DNA of 64,000 bases from Shewanella pealeana ATCC 700345 (GTDB taxonomy: Bacteria; Pseudomonadota; Gammaproteobacteria; Enterobacterales; Shewanellaceae): positions 4,153,001-4,217,000 of the forward strand of contig NC_009901.1 of the NCBI RefSeq assembly GCF_000018285.1, in the 5' to 3' direction. The position numbers were made by a program, and so were the translations under genes. This document shows positions 1 through 8,474 of this stretch, one piece after another. Position 1 is the stretch's first letter, and each line of letters begins with the position of its first letter. The notes under the pieces were generated by a model, which was given only the letters and a program-made list of their open reading frames with translations, ran no database searches and was not told where the DNA came from.

Positions 1-419
1 TGGCGGCATTGGATGTCGATAAGATCACCGCTGCAGTTATCGCCTTTGGCCTTAATAGCGGCGCCTATATCTCAGAGATCATTCGTGCGGGCATTCAGGC
101 CGTCGATAAAGGTCAAATGGAGGCTGCTCGTTCATTAGGCTTGTCTCACGGCCAAACAATGAAAGAGGTCATTCTGCCTCAGGCGATTAAAAATATTCTG
201 CCATCGCTGGGTAACGAGTTTATTGTGTTACTTAAAGAAACAGCCGTGATTGGCTTTATCGGTGGCGTGGACTTAATGCGGGCTGGTGAAATCATCCGTA
301 GCCGTACCTTTGAAGACAGTGTGCCATTATTTACCTGTGCGCTGATCTACCTATTACTGACCTATATCTTCACCTTTATGCTGTCTAGATTTGAAACGAG
401 GTTAAAGCAAAGTGATTAA
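1..419 (+). CDS. Polar amino acid ABC transporter permease (3' part)
   Basis: The open frame runs in from the left edge of the window, so the N-terminus is missing. The visible part carries the EAA-type cytoplasmic loop of binding-protein-dependent permeases: [20 protein letters not shown], which docks to the ATPase, followed by hydrophobic helices. The section near residues 18-30 ([13 protein letters not shown]) is typical of the His/Glu/Gln permease family. The stop overlaps the start of the following ATPase gene by 8 bases, so the two are translationally coupled parts of one importer. The solute-binding protein is not visible and probably lies upstream. The substrate cannot be told from this fragment. 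Confidence 0.93.
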   Translation, partial: AALDVDKITAAVIAFGLNSGAYISEIIRAGIQAVDKGQMEAARSLGLSHGQTMKEVILPQAIKNILPSLGNEFIVLLKETAVIGFIGGVDLMRAGEIIRSRTFEDSVPLFTCALIYLLLTYIFTFMLSRFETRLKQSD

Positions 420-1137
420 GATTAATAATTTACATAAGAGCTTTGGCGATAACCAAGTGCTAAAGGGAATAAGCGAGCAGATTAACCATGGCGAAGTTGT
501 CAGTGTGATCGGCCCATCGGGTAGCGGTAAGAGTACCTTCCTACGTTGTATCAATTTACTCGAGCAGCCAACTGAAGGCGAAATCATCATAGATGGTCAA
601 TCAATTAGCGCTGCTGGCGCCTGTGTCGATAAGCTAAGACAAAAAGTGGGTATGGTGTTTCAAAACTTTAACCTGTTTCCTCACAAGACGGTTAAGCAGA
701 ACATCACCCTTGCGCCTGTAAAACTAAAACTGATGACACAAGTACAAGCCGACATTGAAGCCGAGTCCCTACTTGAGCTGGTTGGCCTAAAAGATAAGGC
801 CGATGCTTATCCATCGAGCTTATCGGGTGGCCAAAAACAGCGGGTCGCCATCGCCAGAGCCTTAGCGATGAAACCAGAGCTAATGCTGTTCGATGAGCCA
901 ACCTCGGCGCTGGATCCAGAGATGGTGGGTGACGTACTCGATGTGATGAAATCCTTGGCTCAAAAAGGCATGACCATGGTGATTGTCACCCACGAGATGG
1001 GCTTTGCACGGGATGTGTCTGACAGAGTTATCTTTATGGACGGCGGTGTGATTGTTGAAAACAGCGAGCCCGAGGCGCTATTTAGCAATCCCAAAGAGGC
1101 CAGAACTCAAGCGTTTTTGAGTAAGGTATTAAGGTAA
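412..1137 (+). CDS. Polar amino acid ABC transporter ATP-binding protein
   Basis: This is a full-length (241 aa) GlnQ/HisP-type ATPase that energises the permease just upstream. Walker A (GPSGSGKST) is at residues 34-42, the Q-loop lies near VFQNFNLFP, the signature LSGGQ is at 137-141, Walker B (LMLFDEP) and the D-loop (SALD) are at 157-168, and the switch His is in VTHE near 194. The start is GTG at 412 with GAGG about ten bases upstream, inside the permease gene. No further transport gene follows on this strand. The family is clear, but the amino acid carried is unknown. Confidence 0.95.
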   Translation: MIKINNLHKSFGDNQVLKGISEQINHGEVVSVIGPSGSGKSTFLRCINLLEQPTEGEIIIDGQSISAAGACVDKLRQKVGMVFQNFNLFPHKTVKQNITLAPVKLKLMTQVQADIEAESLLELVGLKDKADAYPSSLSGGQKQRVAIARALAMKPELMLFDEPTSALDPEMVGDVLDVMKSLAQKGMTMVIVTHEMGFARDVSDRVIFMDGGVIVENSEPEALFSNPKEARTQAFLSKVLR

Positions 1138-1262
1138 GCCATAGGCAATGCCAAACTCAGAGTCGACACAAGTTAACAAATATACCGTGGAGGTAATCGA
1201 CCTTAATATCGCGATCACCTCCACTTTAATCCAATATCACTAGCCAAAGTAAGCAGCCACTT

Positions 1263-2177
1263 CTAGCCCAGGTTGCTTTCTGGGCTATTATCCCTTGTTG
1301 ATAAAATACTATTGATAAAGCTTCGTGTCTTTAGTGGCACAACCGCCGCATAGGGAAAGACAAGATATAACTCAGTTTTCCAAGTAAAATCTTTTAATAG
1401 GCTAACTAATCGCGCCGACTCAATATCTTTAGCCGTCACAAAGTCTAGGGTGGTGGTCACCCCAAATCCTTTACAAGCATATTGCGCCAACATGGATTCA
1501 CTCATTGAAGATAATGCAGGAGTTATCGGCACATTAAATTGCTCACCATTTTGTTTAAACGACCAATTGAGGCCTGTGAGGCAATGGCTATAGTGCAGAC
1601 ACTTGTGCTGAGTTAACTCATTAGGATGAAGCGGCGTACCCGCTACTTTTAAGTATTCCGGAGACGCCACAACATAGGTGTCAATATCGCGGACTTTTCT
1701 ACATAGATAACTGCTGTCTTCAAGCTTGCCGATACGAAAGGCAATATCGACCCCTTCTTTAACTAAATCACCAAGATTATCGTCAAATACAATATCCAGC
1801 ATTAAACCTGGATAGGTTAAATGCATAAATTCAAGGCTTTTAGCGATACCATCATCGTGCTTTAAAATGCTTGGCATCTTAATGACTAAACGCCCACTGA
1901 CAACCCGCTTCTTTTCATCAATGAAGTCTTTAACTTGCAAGACTTCGTTAAAAATCGACTGGCACTTTGAATAGAGAAACTCTCCCTCTTCGGTTAATTC
2001 CAGTGCGCGCGTGGTACGGATAATCAACTGACTCTGTAAACTCGTTTCCAGTTGCTTGATATGTTTACTGATCACAGAATGAGTTAAGCACAACTCATCG
2101 GCTGCAGCTGCAAACGAGCCATGACGAGCAACCGCATAAAAGCTACTTAGCAAATTTAGATTAAAACTCGGCTTCAT
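1263..2177 (-). CDS. LysR-family transcriptional regulator (GcvA-like)
   Basis: The 304-residue protein has the LysR plan: a winged helix-turn-helix at about residues 5-65 (FYAVARHGSFAAAADELCLTHSVISKHIKQLE), then a periplasmic-binding-protein-like effector domain. It is divergent from the SAH hydrolase-like gene, whose start is about 155 bases away. LysR proteins commonly control the divergent neighbour, so that gene is the first candidate target. The effector is unknown. The start codon ATG at 2177 has a purine-rich AGAAGAG upstream. Confidence 0.93.
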   Translation of the reverse strand: MKPSFNLNLLSSFYAVARHGSFAAAADELCLTHSVISKHIKQLETSLQSQLIIRTTRALELTEEGEFLYSKCQSIFNEVLQVKDFIDEKKRVVSGRLVIKMPSILKHDDGIAKSLEFMHLTYPGLMLDIVFDDNLGDLVKEGVDIAFRIGKLEDSSYLCRKVRDIDTYVVASPEYLKVAGTPLHPNELTQHKCLHYSHCLTGLNWSFKQNGEQFNVPITPALSSMSESMLAQYACKGFGVTTTLDFVTAKDIESARLVSLLKDFTWKTELYLVFPYAAVVPLKTRSFINSILSTRDNSPESNLG

Positions 2178-2332
2178 CTTTTTCTCTTCTGTGCCAGTCA
2201 GTCATTTTACATTCTAACTCCGTTACTTAGGCATTCATGCTTTATTGGAAAGAATATTGTTCAATATGTGAAATTGTTAAAACATGCCGCTCAATCAATG
2301 ATGAATAAACACTATTAAGTTGGATCTTCATC

Positions 2333-3553
2333 ATGACAACAATAACGACAAAACCTCAAATTGATTGTGAAATCGCAGATATCAGTCTCGCCCCATTAGG
2401 CAGAAAACGTATTGACTGGGCTCGCGCCCATATGCCGATTATGCGTAATATTATTGAACGCTTTGAAAAAGAGCAGCCATTCAAAGGCCTAACTATCGGG
2501 ATTTGTTTACATGTAGAGGCAAAAACAGGAGTTTGGCTTGAGGCCTTAACCAAAGGTGGGGCAAGGGTGGCAATAACCGGCTCACCAGGCACAACGCAAG
2601 ATGAAACCGTCGCAGCCATTGTTGAAGATTACGGTGTGCATGTTTACAGCCAACGCAATGAAAGCTTTGAAGATCATCTGCGGTATTGCCAAAAAGTGCT
2701 CGACCACCAGCCAAATATTATCTCTGATAATGGCGCAGATCTACATGAATTGTTGTTTACCCTGCCACAAAACCAACACCTGATAGATCAGTTATTAGGA
2801 GCCACAGAGGAGACAACCACAGGGGCTAACCGCCTACGTGAAGACTTTAAATCAGATAAATTTGCCACCTTAATCATTAATGATACCCAAGCAAAACGCA
2901 TTATTGAAAACCGCTATGGGGTGGGCTCATCGGTCGTTGACGGCTTAATGCGTGCCACTAACGTGATGCTGCATGGCAAAAAAGTGGTGGTTATTGGCTA
3001 TGGATATTGCGGCAGCGGCACAGCACAGAGACTTAGAGGCATGGGGGCCCATGTGACGGTGGTTGAGCCTAATCCATTAACCAGATTAGAAGCGCACATG
3101 GAAGGCTTTTATACCGCATCAATAGAAGATGCACTGCCTAATGCCGACATGGTGATCACCATTACCGGCCGCGACAATGTACTCGACAAGCAACACTTTG
3201 AGCTGATGGCTAACAATGTGATTATTGCTAATGCAGGCCACTTTCAGCGAGAAATTAATCTACCAGCATTGGCGGAAATGGCCGAGTCTGTTGAGGCTAT
3301 CCGCCCTCAAGTCAAAGGTTATAAGCTAAACGATAAGACGCTATTTGTATTGTCTGACGCAAATTTAGTCAACTTGGCAGCCGGAGATGGTAACCCTATT
3401 GAGATCATGGATCTCGGCTTAGCACTACAATCGTTAAGCCTTGAGCGTATTGCTCTAGGCGTTAAGTCGTTATCCCCTATTCCTCAGCCCGTGCCCTATG
3501 ATATTGAATTAGATGTTGCAGCACTCGCCTGCCAGCACTGGATTAATCACTAA
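2333..3553 (+). CDS. S-adenosylhomocysteine hydrolase-like protein (short, diverged form)
   Basis: The fold is clearly that of adenosylhomocysteinase: TTQDE near residue 90, the EETTTG motif near 162, NDTQAK near 180, an NAD-binding Rossmann motif GYGYCGSG near 223-230, GHFQ near 306, and LVNLAAGDGNP near 342. Canonical enzymes have HMTxxTA, DDGGD, a Lys-x3-Asp pair and GHP. Here these read HVEAKTG, DNGAD, Lys-x3-Glu and GNP, so several base- or ribose-contacting and catalytic positions differ. At 406 aa it lacks the C-terminal segment of long enzymes, like archaeal and Thermotoga forms. It may act on a related nucleoside-homocysteine compound rather than SAH. It is probably controlled by the divergent LysR. 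Confidence 0.85.
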   Translation: MTTITTKPQIDCEIADISLAPLGRKRIDWARAHMPIMRNIIERFEKEQPFKGLTIGICLHVEAKTGVWLEALTKGGARVAITGSPGTTQDETVAAIVEDYGVHVYSQRNESFEDHLRYCQKVLDHQPNIISDNGADLHELLFTLPQNQHLIDQLLGATEETTTGANRLREDFKSDKFATLIINDTQAKRIIENRYGVGSSVVDGLMRATNVMLHGKKVVVIGYGYCGSGTAQRLRGMGAHVTVVEPNPLTRLEAHMEGFYTASIEDALPNADMVITITGRDNVLDKQHFELMANNVIIANAGHFQREINLPALAEMAESVEAIRPQVKGYKLNDKTLFVLSDANLVNLAAGDGNPIEIMDLGLALQSLSLERIALGVKSLSPIPQPVPYDIELDVAALACQHWINH

Positions 3554-3682
3554 GCATTATACTTAGCAGGAAGCGCGTGTCTTCCTGCTTTGACCATAAA
3601 AACCTTTGCCGTATTCAAACCGTATTACCTGCGCTGAACTATAATTATAGGTAACATCATTGAACTTTTATGAGGTAATACC

Positions 3683-4162
3683 ATGTCTATTTCAGCCCGA
3701 TTAAATGAGTATCTGAATGACAATAATGTCGACTACGAACTGGTTCCTCATCCTCACAGTTTTAGCTCATTAAGCTCAGCCATTGCGGCTAACATTTCCC
3801 CCGCGCAACTCGCAAAGGCGGTGATTTTAGAAGATCATGAGGGACGCAGAATGATGGCAGTTCTCCCGGCCAACCATAAGATCAGCCTACGCAATCTAGG
3901 CGATAAGCTTAATCGCGATCTACGCTTGATTGAAGAAAAAGAGGTCTATGACATGTTTAGCGACTGCCACAAAGGTGCCATCCCATCACTAGGAGAGGTC
4001 TACAACTTAGAAGCCGTTTATGACGATCTGTTAGTCGAAGCCAAAGAGATCTACATAGAGGCTGGCGACCACAACACCTTAGTGCATCTGAGCCGCGAAG
4101 ACTTTGTTAAGCTGATTAAGGATGCCAAGCATTTGCATTTCAGCCACCAGAGCATTCATTAG
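3683..4162 (+). CDS. YbaK/EbsC-family protein, probable aminoacyl-tRNA deacylase
   Basis: The 159-residue protein matches the YbaK/ProX editing-domain family. This is seen in the N-terminal pattern YLNDNNVDYELVPHPHS, the AKAVIL segment carrying the conserved lysine near residue 46, the GAIPSLGEVY loop near 110 and YIEAGDHNTLVHLS near 133. Family members hydrolyse mischarged aminoacyl-tRNAs such as Ala-tRNA(Pro) or Cys-tRNA(Pro); the exact specificity cannot be read from the sequence. A strong GAGGTAA ribosome site lies just before the ATG. It stands alone, 130 bases after the SAH hydrolase-like gene. Confidence 0.85.
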   Translation: MSISARLNEYLNDNNVDYELVPHPHSFSSLSSAIAANISPAQLAKAVILEDHEGRRMMAVLPANHKISLRNLGDKLNRDLRLIEEKEVYDMFSDCHKGAIPSLGEVYNLEAVYDDLLVEAKEIYIEAGDHNTLVHLSREDFVKLIKDAKHLHFSHQSIH

Positions 4163-4422
4163 CATGAATTGCGACCGTGTAATGTAATGACTTGAGTTGG
4201 GGAGCCCCCTGTCCAACCTTGCAATATTTACCATAGCTCGCCCTAAAGATTAATAAACTATGCAATGCCTAATCAATAGAAGGCTAATTAATATCGATCT
4301 TTATTTTCAATAACTTAACCACAATCTTAAACTTGCTGAATAAGCCATACAAGTGCATTATCAATGCGTAAATAATGCACAGACAAAATAGATATAAAAT
4401 ACTAACTAGCAAGGAAAGCACC

Positions 4423-4941
4423 ATGCATATCCTATTTAGGGCGAGTTCTATATTGTTTACTACTGGGTGGCTGTTGTTATCGATAAACCTGCACGCTACC
4501 TCAACAACTTCTATTGCTACCAGTACTACTCCTAATACTGCTCCTAGTACAGTTTTAGTAACCATTGAACTCAATAAATATCTAGGTGGCACTCAGGGCA
4601 AACTCAATAATAAGCCAGCGCTCAATTTCAAGTTTACTGACACCAATGGTAGCGCTAACAATACTTGTAGCATTATCACCACTGATAACTACCTTAGGCA
4701 CTCTAAAAACCGCTTAGAGAATATCAACCTCAGTGAATCTAATTTCTACTTTGATTGTCAGTGGGACGGCACTTACTATTTTCTATCTAATCGGGTCAAA
4801 ACCTACGCAGAGGTCATTATTAAGCAGCCCGATAGTCAATTTCCGATGTCGATGCATATAGAAGCTAAACTCGTTAGCCTTACGGGTGAACAAGCAAATA
4901 TCGTTAGTGGTGACATTTCACTAAGAAGACAAGCCAAATAG
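4423..4941 (+). CDS. Hypothetical small secreted protein
   Basis: I do not recognise the family. The ATG at 4423 is chosen because AAGGAAAG lies directly upstream and the protein then begins with a plausible export signal (MHILFRASSILFTTGWLLL, ending near HAT). A Ser/Thr-rich stretch of about 20 residues follows the signal, then a beta-rich looking domain with two cysteines (NTCSII and FDCQWD) that could form a disulfide. The total is 172 aa. An in-frame ATG 48 bases upstream lacks a ribosome site. No neighbour suggests a role. Confidence 0.6.
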   Translation: MHILFRASSILFTTGWLLLSINLHATSTTSIATSTTPNTAPSTVLVTIELNKYLGGTQGKLNNKPALNFKFTDTNGSANNTCSIITTDNYLRHSKNRLENINLSESNFYFDCQWDGTYYFLSNRVKTYAEVIIKQPDSQFPMSMHIEAKLVSLTGEQANIVSGDISLRRQAK

Positions 4942-5275
4942 GTTTAACCCTCTAATTAAGTACTGGGTTAATAAGCGCTAAATTAATAAGTAAAATCATT
5001 CACAAGCTGACGTCTGCTTTATTTGTGTAAAGTGACAAAAATCAGCCACAAAAGCCGCTTAAAATGTGACTCTGTTACCAATAACAGCTCAAGCCAATCT
5101 ACTTTAGCAAGCCGCTATGCAATATTAGCGCGCCGCCGCACTTAGCATTCCAAAATAAATTATATAAACCTATTGGGAGTCTCATTATCGACTGATGATG
5201 GGGTAAGCGCAGTAAGCATTTTAAGACATTTATTTATTACTATTATTTCAAGTGTATATATCAATGAAAGACGAA
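4942..5275. other. Intergenic region without recognisable gene
   Basis: About 330 bases separate the small secreted protein from the quinone reductase. I see no open frame with a ribosome site, no RNA gene and no convincing terminator. The stretch is AT-rich and presumably holds the promoter for the downstream pair of genes. Confidence 0.4.
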
Positions 5276-5839
5276 ATGAGTAACCAGCTATTGATCTCGG
5301 GTCACCCCGATCTCAGCCGCTCCGTTGCTAACAGCCAAATCCTTAAGCAACTACAAAATTGTAGTCAGATTAAGATCCATAGACTCGATGAGATATATCC
5401 AAATTATCGAATAGATGTCCAAGCAGAGCAGGCGTTACTGACTCAAGCCGATATTATCGTGCTGCAGTTTCCCCTCTACTGGTCTACCTACCCAGCTTTA
5501 ATGAAGCTATGGTTCGATGAAGTCTTTACCTATAACTTCGCCTTCGGCCCTGAAGGAGACAAGCTCAAAAATAAGAAGGTGATCCTCTCTATTACCTGTG
5601 GTGCGACTGAAAACTCTTATCAACTAGGTGAGTTCAATTTCCTCCCCTTAGAGCAATATTTACAAGCCGCAGTGCACCCTATCAAGGCTGCACAGATGGA
5701 GATTGTCGATACAGTCATCACATTCGAAATGAACTCGACTCCATGTGAAGGTGGCGATCAAAGCACCGTCATGCAGTTAGCCCAACAGCATGTTGAGCGT
5801 TTAATCCATTTAATTAATCAACTGAATGAATCAGCTTAA
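5276..5839 (+). CDS. NAD(P)H-dependent flavodoxin-fold oxidoreductase (KefF/MdaB-like)
   Basis: This belongs to the flavodoxin-2 family of FMN/FAD quinone reductases. Evidence is the N-terminal beta strand and phosphate loop LLISGHPDLSRS, the characteristic FPLYWSTYPALMKLWFDEV motif near residue 70 with FNFAFG-like FAFGPEGDKL, and the TCGATENSYQ loop. It probably reduces quinones or related electrophiles with NAD(P)H in the cytoplasm. Starts at GTG 5252, ATG 5264 and ATG 5276 are all in frame; 5276 was preferred because GAAAGACGA precedes it and the protein then begins close to the first strand. The nucleoside carrier follows after 30 bases, so they may be co-transcribed. Confidence 0.85.
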   Translation: MSNQLLISGHPDLSRSVANSQILKQLQNCSQIKIHRLDEIYPNYRIDVQAEQALLTQADIIVLQFPLYWSTYPALMKLWFDEVFTYNFAFGPEGDKLKNKKVILSITCGATENSYQLGEFNFLPLEQYLQAAVHPIKAAQMEIVDTVITFEMNSTPCEGGDQSTVMQLAQQHVERLIHLINQLNESA

Positions 5840-5869
5840 TTAGTCAATTTTATAATAGGTCTTTCCATC

Positions 5870-7117
5870 ATGTTTCAATCCATATTAGGTATCGCAGCCC
5901 TACTTATCGTAGGCTACCTTTTTTGTAATGCTAAAAAACAAGTTAACTGGCGTACAGTCGGTGGCGCACTAATCATCCAGCTGACTATCGCAGGCTTTGT
6001 TCTAGCTTCCAGCTTTGGTGAAAGCGTATTACTGGCCGTTTCTAACGGCGTGGCCAATGTACTGGGCTTTGCCGCCAAAGGTATTAGCTTTGTGTTCGGT
6101 AATCTAGTGACCTTCCAAGTTGAGAACTTAGGCTTTATCTTCGCGTTCCAAGTATTGCCAGCAATCATTTTCACCGCCTCATTAGTCAGCTTACTGCACT
6201 ACATGGGCATCATGGGCTTTGTAGTAAAAGTGCTTGGTGGCGGACTGCAAAAAATGATCGGCTCGTCTAAAGCTGAATCAATGAACGCGATTGCCAACAC
6301 AGTTTGCGGCGGAACTGAAGCACCACTATTTGTTAAGCCTTGGCACCCACACCTGACTAAATCTGAAATTTTTGCCATAATGGTCGGTGGTTTAGCATCA
6401 ATCGCAGGCTCTGTATTAGCCGGTCTTGCAGGTATGGGCGTTGAAATTAAATATTTGGTTATGGCATGTTTTATGAGTGCCCCAGCAAGTTTATTATTCG
6501 CAAAATTGATTATCCCTGAAACAGAGCAGCCGGTTAATGATGTACCTGCACTGCCTGATGATGAAAAGCCATCTAACTTTATCGATGCTATCGCTAAAGG
6601 CGCTATCGCCGGTATGCAAATCGCAGCGGTTGTGGGTGCGCTTTTAATAGCCTGTATCGGCCTAATCGCGATGTTAAACAGCATGATCGGCTGGGCGGGT
6701 GGCTTATTTGGCTTTGAGAATGTAACTCTAGAGCTATTAATGGGCTATGCGTTTGCGCCAATCGCTTGGTTAATCGGTGTGCCTTGGGTTGAAGCGATTG
6801 TTGCAGGTAGTTTTATTGCGCAAAAACTAGTACTAAATGAATTTGTGGCTTTTGCAGGTTTTGCACCTTACATCTCAGGTGAAACCGTGGTTGCTGCAAC
6901 TGGTGAAGTGATGTCACCAAAGTCTGTGGCTATCATCACCGTTGCGCTATGTGGCTTTGCTAATATCGGCTCTGTGTCTATGGTGGTTGCTGCGATAAGC
7001 ACCATGATCCCTAAGCAGGCTAGCTATATTGCTTCTGTTGGCATGAAGGTACTTTTAGCTGCAACACTGGCTAACCTATTATCGGCAACCGTTGTTGGTC
7101 TATTTATGTCTTTCTAA
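5870..7117 (+). CDS. nupC: NupC-family concentrative nucleoside transporter
   Basis: This 415-residue inner-membrane protein has the length and motifs of bacterial concentrative nucleoside transporters: an N-terminal VGYLFCNAKKQVNWRTV section, the middle GSSKAESMNAIANTVCGGTEAPLFVKPW segment (residues about 134-160) that forms part of the substrate and ion site, the GLASIAGSVLAGL helix, and the C-terminal ALCGFANIGSVSM motif. It would import nucleosides with Na+ or H+. A strong terminator follows. The symbol is assigned by family; this could be a paralogue with a different nucleoside preference. Confidence 0.92.
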   Translation: MFQSILGIAALLIVGYLFCNAKKQVNWRTVGGALIIQLTIAGFVLASSFGESVLLAVSNGVANVLGFAAKGISFVFGNLVTFQVENLGFIFAFQVLPAIIFTASLVSLLHYMGIMGFVVKVLGGGLQKMIGSSKAESMNAIANTVCGGTEAPLFVKPWHPHLTKSEIFAIMVGGLASIAGSVLAGLAGMGVEIKYLVMACFMSAPASLLFAKLIIPETEQPVNDVPALPDDEKPSNFIDAIAKGAIAGMQIAAVVGALLIACIGLIAMLNSMIGWAGGLFGFENVTLELLMGYAFAPIAWLIGVPWVEAIVAGSFIAQKLVLNEFVAFAGFAPYISGETVVAATGEVMSPKSVAIITVALCGFANIGSVSMVVAAISTMIPKQASYIASVGMKVLLAATLANLLSATVVGLFMSF

Positions 7118-7145
7118 GATAGCCGATATCAAATCGTAACCCATC

Positions 7146-7187
7146 AATGCTTAGTCCAGATTAATCTCTGGTACTAAGCATTTTTTT
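7146..7187 (+). terminator. Rho-independent terminator after nupC
   Basis: AATGCTTAGT at 7146-7155 pairs with ACTAAGCATT at 7173-7182, and an inner CCAGA/TCTGG pair continues the stem with one bulged base. Seven T residues follow. It lies 30 bases after the nupC stop. Confidence 0.9.
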
Positions 7188-7401
7188 AGTCTTAACTCTC
7201 ACCTCTACAACCCCCCTTCAATACCTCTCAGCACTTTATCCAGAGCAACGAACTTTTAGATAAAACTCTCTTAATCTTTGTAAGTTTTTAAAGCTGCTTG
7301 TTTGTTAAATGTTGTTAACTGATAGTTATTTAAGCTGTTGATTAGCTGATTAATTATTAGTTATACGCACGATGTGAACCTTAAGCTAGGATGCACGTCA
7401 A

Positions 7402-7417
7402 ATACGTAAAGACGTAT
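7402..7417. repeat. Short perfect inverted repeat in the leader of the DUF2076 gene
   Basis: ATACGT and ACGTAT are separated by AAAG, 22 bases before the start of the next gene. It could be an operator or a small leader hairpin. The remaining 7188-7401 stretch is AT-rich and shows no gene. Confidence 0.45.
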
Positions 7418-7439
7418 CCTTACATTTAGGAATTTGAAC

Positions 7440-8102
7440 ATGACTCCACAAGAACAAGAACTGATTCAAAACGTAGCTGATAAATTAAAAGCTAGCCCTA
7501 ACAAGCCAAAAGATGCGGAAGCGGAAAGCTTAATCAGCCAAGAAATCGCTTCTCAAGAAGATATCGTTTACAAGCTAACTCAAGCAGTACTTGTACAAGA
7601 GATGGCACTAAAAGAGCTTAAGTCAAAGAGTGATTTTTTACAGACTCAAGTTGAGCACTTCAGAAAAGAATCTGAGCGTGGTGCATTAAGCCGCATGATG
7701 GGCGGTGCTAACCCAGCGCCAGTTCAGCCACAACCTGTACGTCAACCAAGTGCATTTGGTAGCTTTATGCAAACTGCTGCGGGTGTTGCAGCAGGTATGG
7801 TTGCCGGTAACCTTATCAGCAACGCACTATTTGGCGACGAAGCGCCAGCAACTGCAGAAGCTGCACCTGAAGTAGCTCCTGAAGCGGCTGAAACTGAAGC
7901 ACCAACAGAGACAGCTGCTGCAGATACTGCAGTGCCAGAAGATGCAGGTTCAAGCTTCTTAGACGATAACTCAGGTTTCGCTTCTGAATACAGCAGCGAA
8001 GATACCTTTGCTAACACTGGTTTTGGCGGTGATGAAAGCTTTGGTGGCTTCGATGACGGCGGTTTCGGTGGTGACTTCGGTGGCGACGACGAAGAGTTTT
8101 AA
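7440..8102 (+). CDS. DUF2076 domain protein with acidic, Gly-rich tail
   Basis: The N-terminal third (MTPQEQELIQNVADKLK, then a helical ISQEIASQEDIVYKLTQAVLVQEMALKEL stretch) matches DUF2076 proteins, whose function is unknown. A Pro/Gln-rich linker follows, then a hydrophobic Gly/Ala segment near residues 102-125 (FMQTAAGVAAGMVAGNLI), an Ala/Glu/Pro-rich stretch, and a tail of GFGGD/FGG repeats ending DDEEF. The ATG at 7440 is used because TTTAGG lies nine bases upstream. It is a single-gene unit. Low complexity makes the second half hard to compare. Confidence 0.82.
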   Translation: MTPQEQELIQNVADKLKASPNKPKDAEAESLISQEIASQEDIVYKLTQAVLVQEMALKELKSKSDFLQTQVEHFRKESERGALSRMMGGANPAPVQPQPVRQPSAFGSFMQTAAGVAAGMVAGNLISNALFGDEAPATAEAAPEVAPEAAETEAPTETAAADTAVPEDAGSSFLDDNSGFASEYSSEDTFANTGFGGDESFGGFDDGGFGGDFGGDDEEF

Positions 8103-8474
8103 TCTAGACTCAAGCCTTCGATAGCAAATCAGTGGTAGCCAAATGCCCTTTTCAATTTGGCCGCCACTGAATACTCTTCACTAACTTCCTTTAACTAAAT
8201 GCTTTTAACTAAGCCCCTTTAACTAAGTTTTAGCTCATCCTCGGCTAAGCTCTAAGCTCCGCTCGACGATGTGCCAAACACTCGCACCACTCAGCCTAAC
8301 TCATCAAGCTCAAGCCCACTTTTACTAGCAAATCCCCAATTGTAACTATCTGCTACAGCCTGTTGATATTGATATCCTTTATTCAATGTTCATGGCTATA
8401 CTGGCTCGCCTGCATTTTGCAGCGCTACAACTAATAAAAATAATCAAACAAATTGCTCCTAAGGAGAACCACTC
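8103..8474. other. Intergenic region with weak hairpin and TTTAACTAA repeats
   Basis: CAGTGG at 8130-8135 pairs with CCACTG at 8164-8169, with inner GCCAAAT/ATTTGGC pairing. This is a plausible hairpin after the DUF2076 gene, but no T run follows. TTTAACTAA then occurs three times at 14-base spacing (8190, 8204, 8218). The rest holds no gene that I can see; the promoter of the S9 peptidase must lie here. Confidence 0.5.

Noticed and set aside
4284..4592. Minus-strand open frame of 102 codons, hydrophobic
   Set aside because: It overlaps the start of the secreted protein gene on the other strand, has no ribosome site and no recognisable content.
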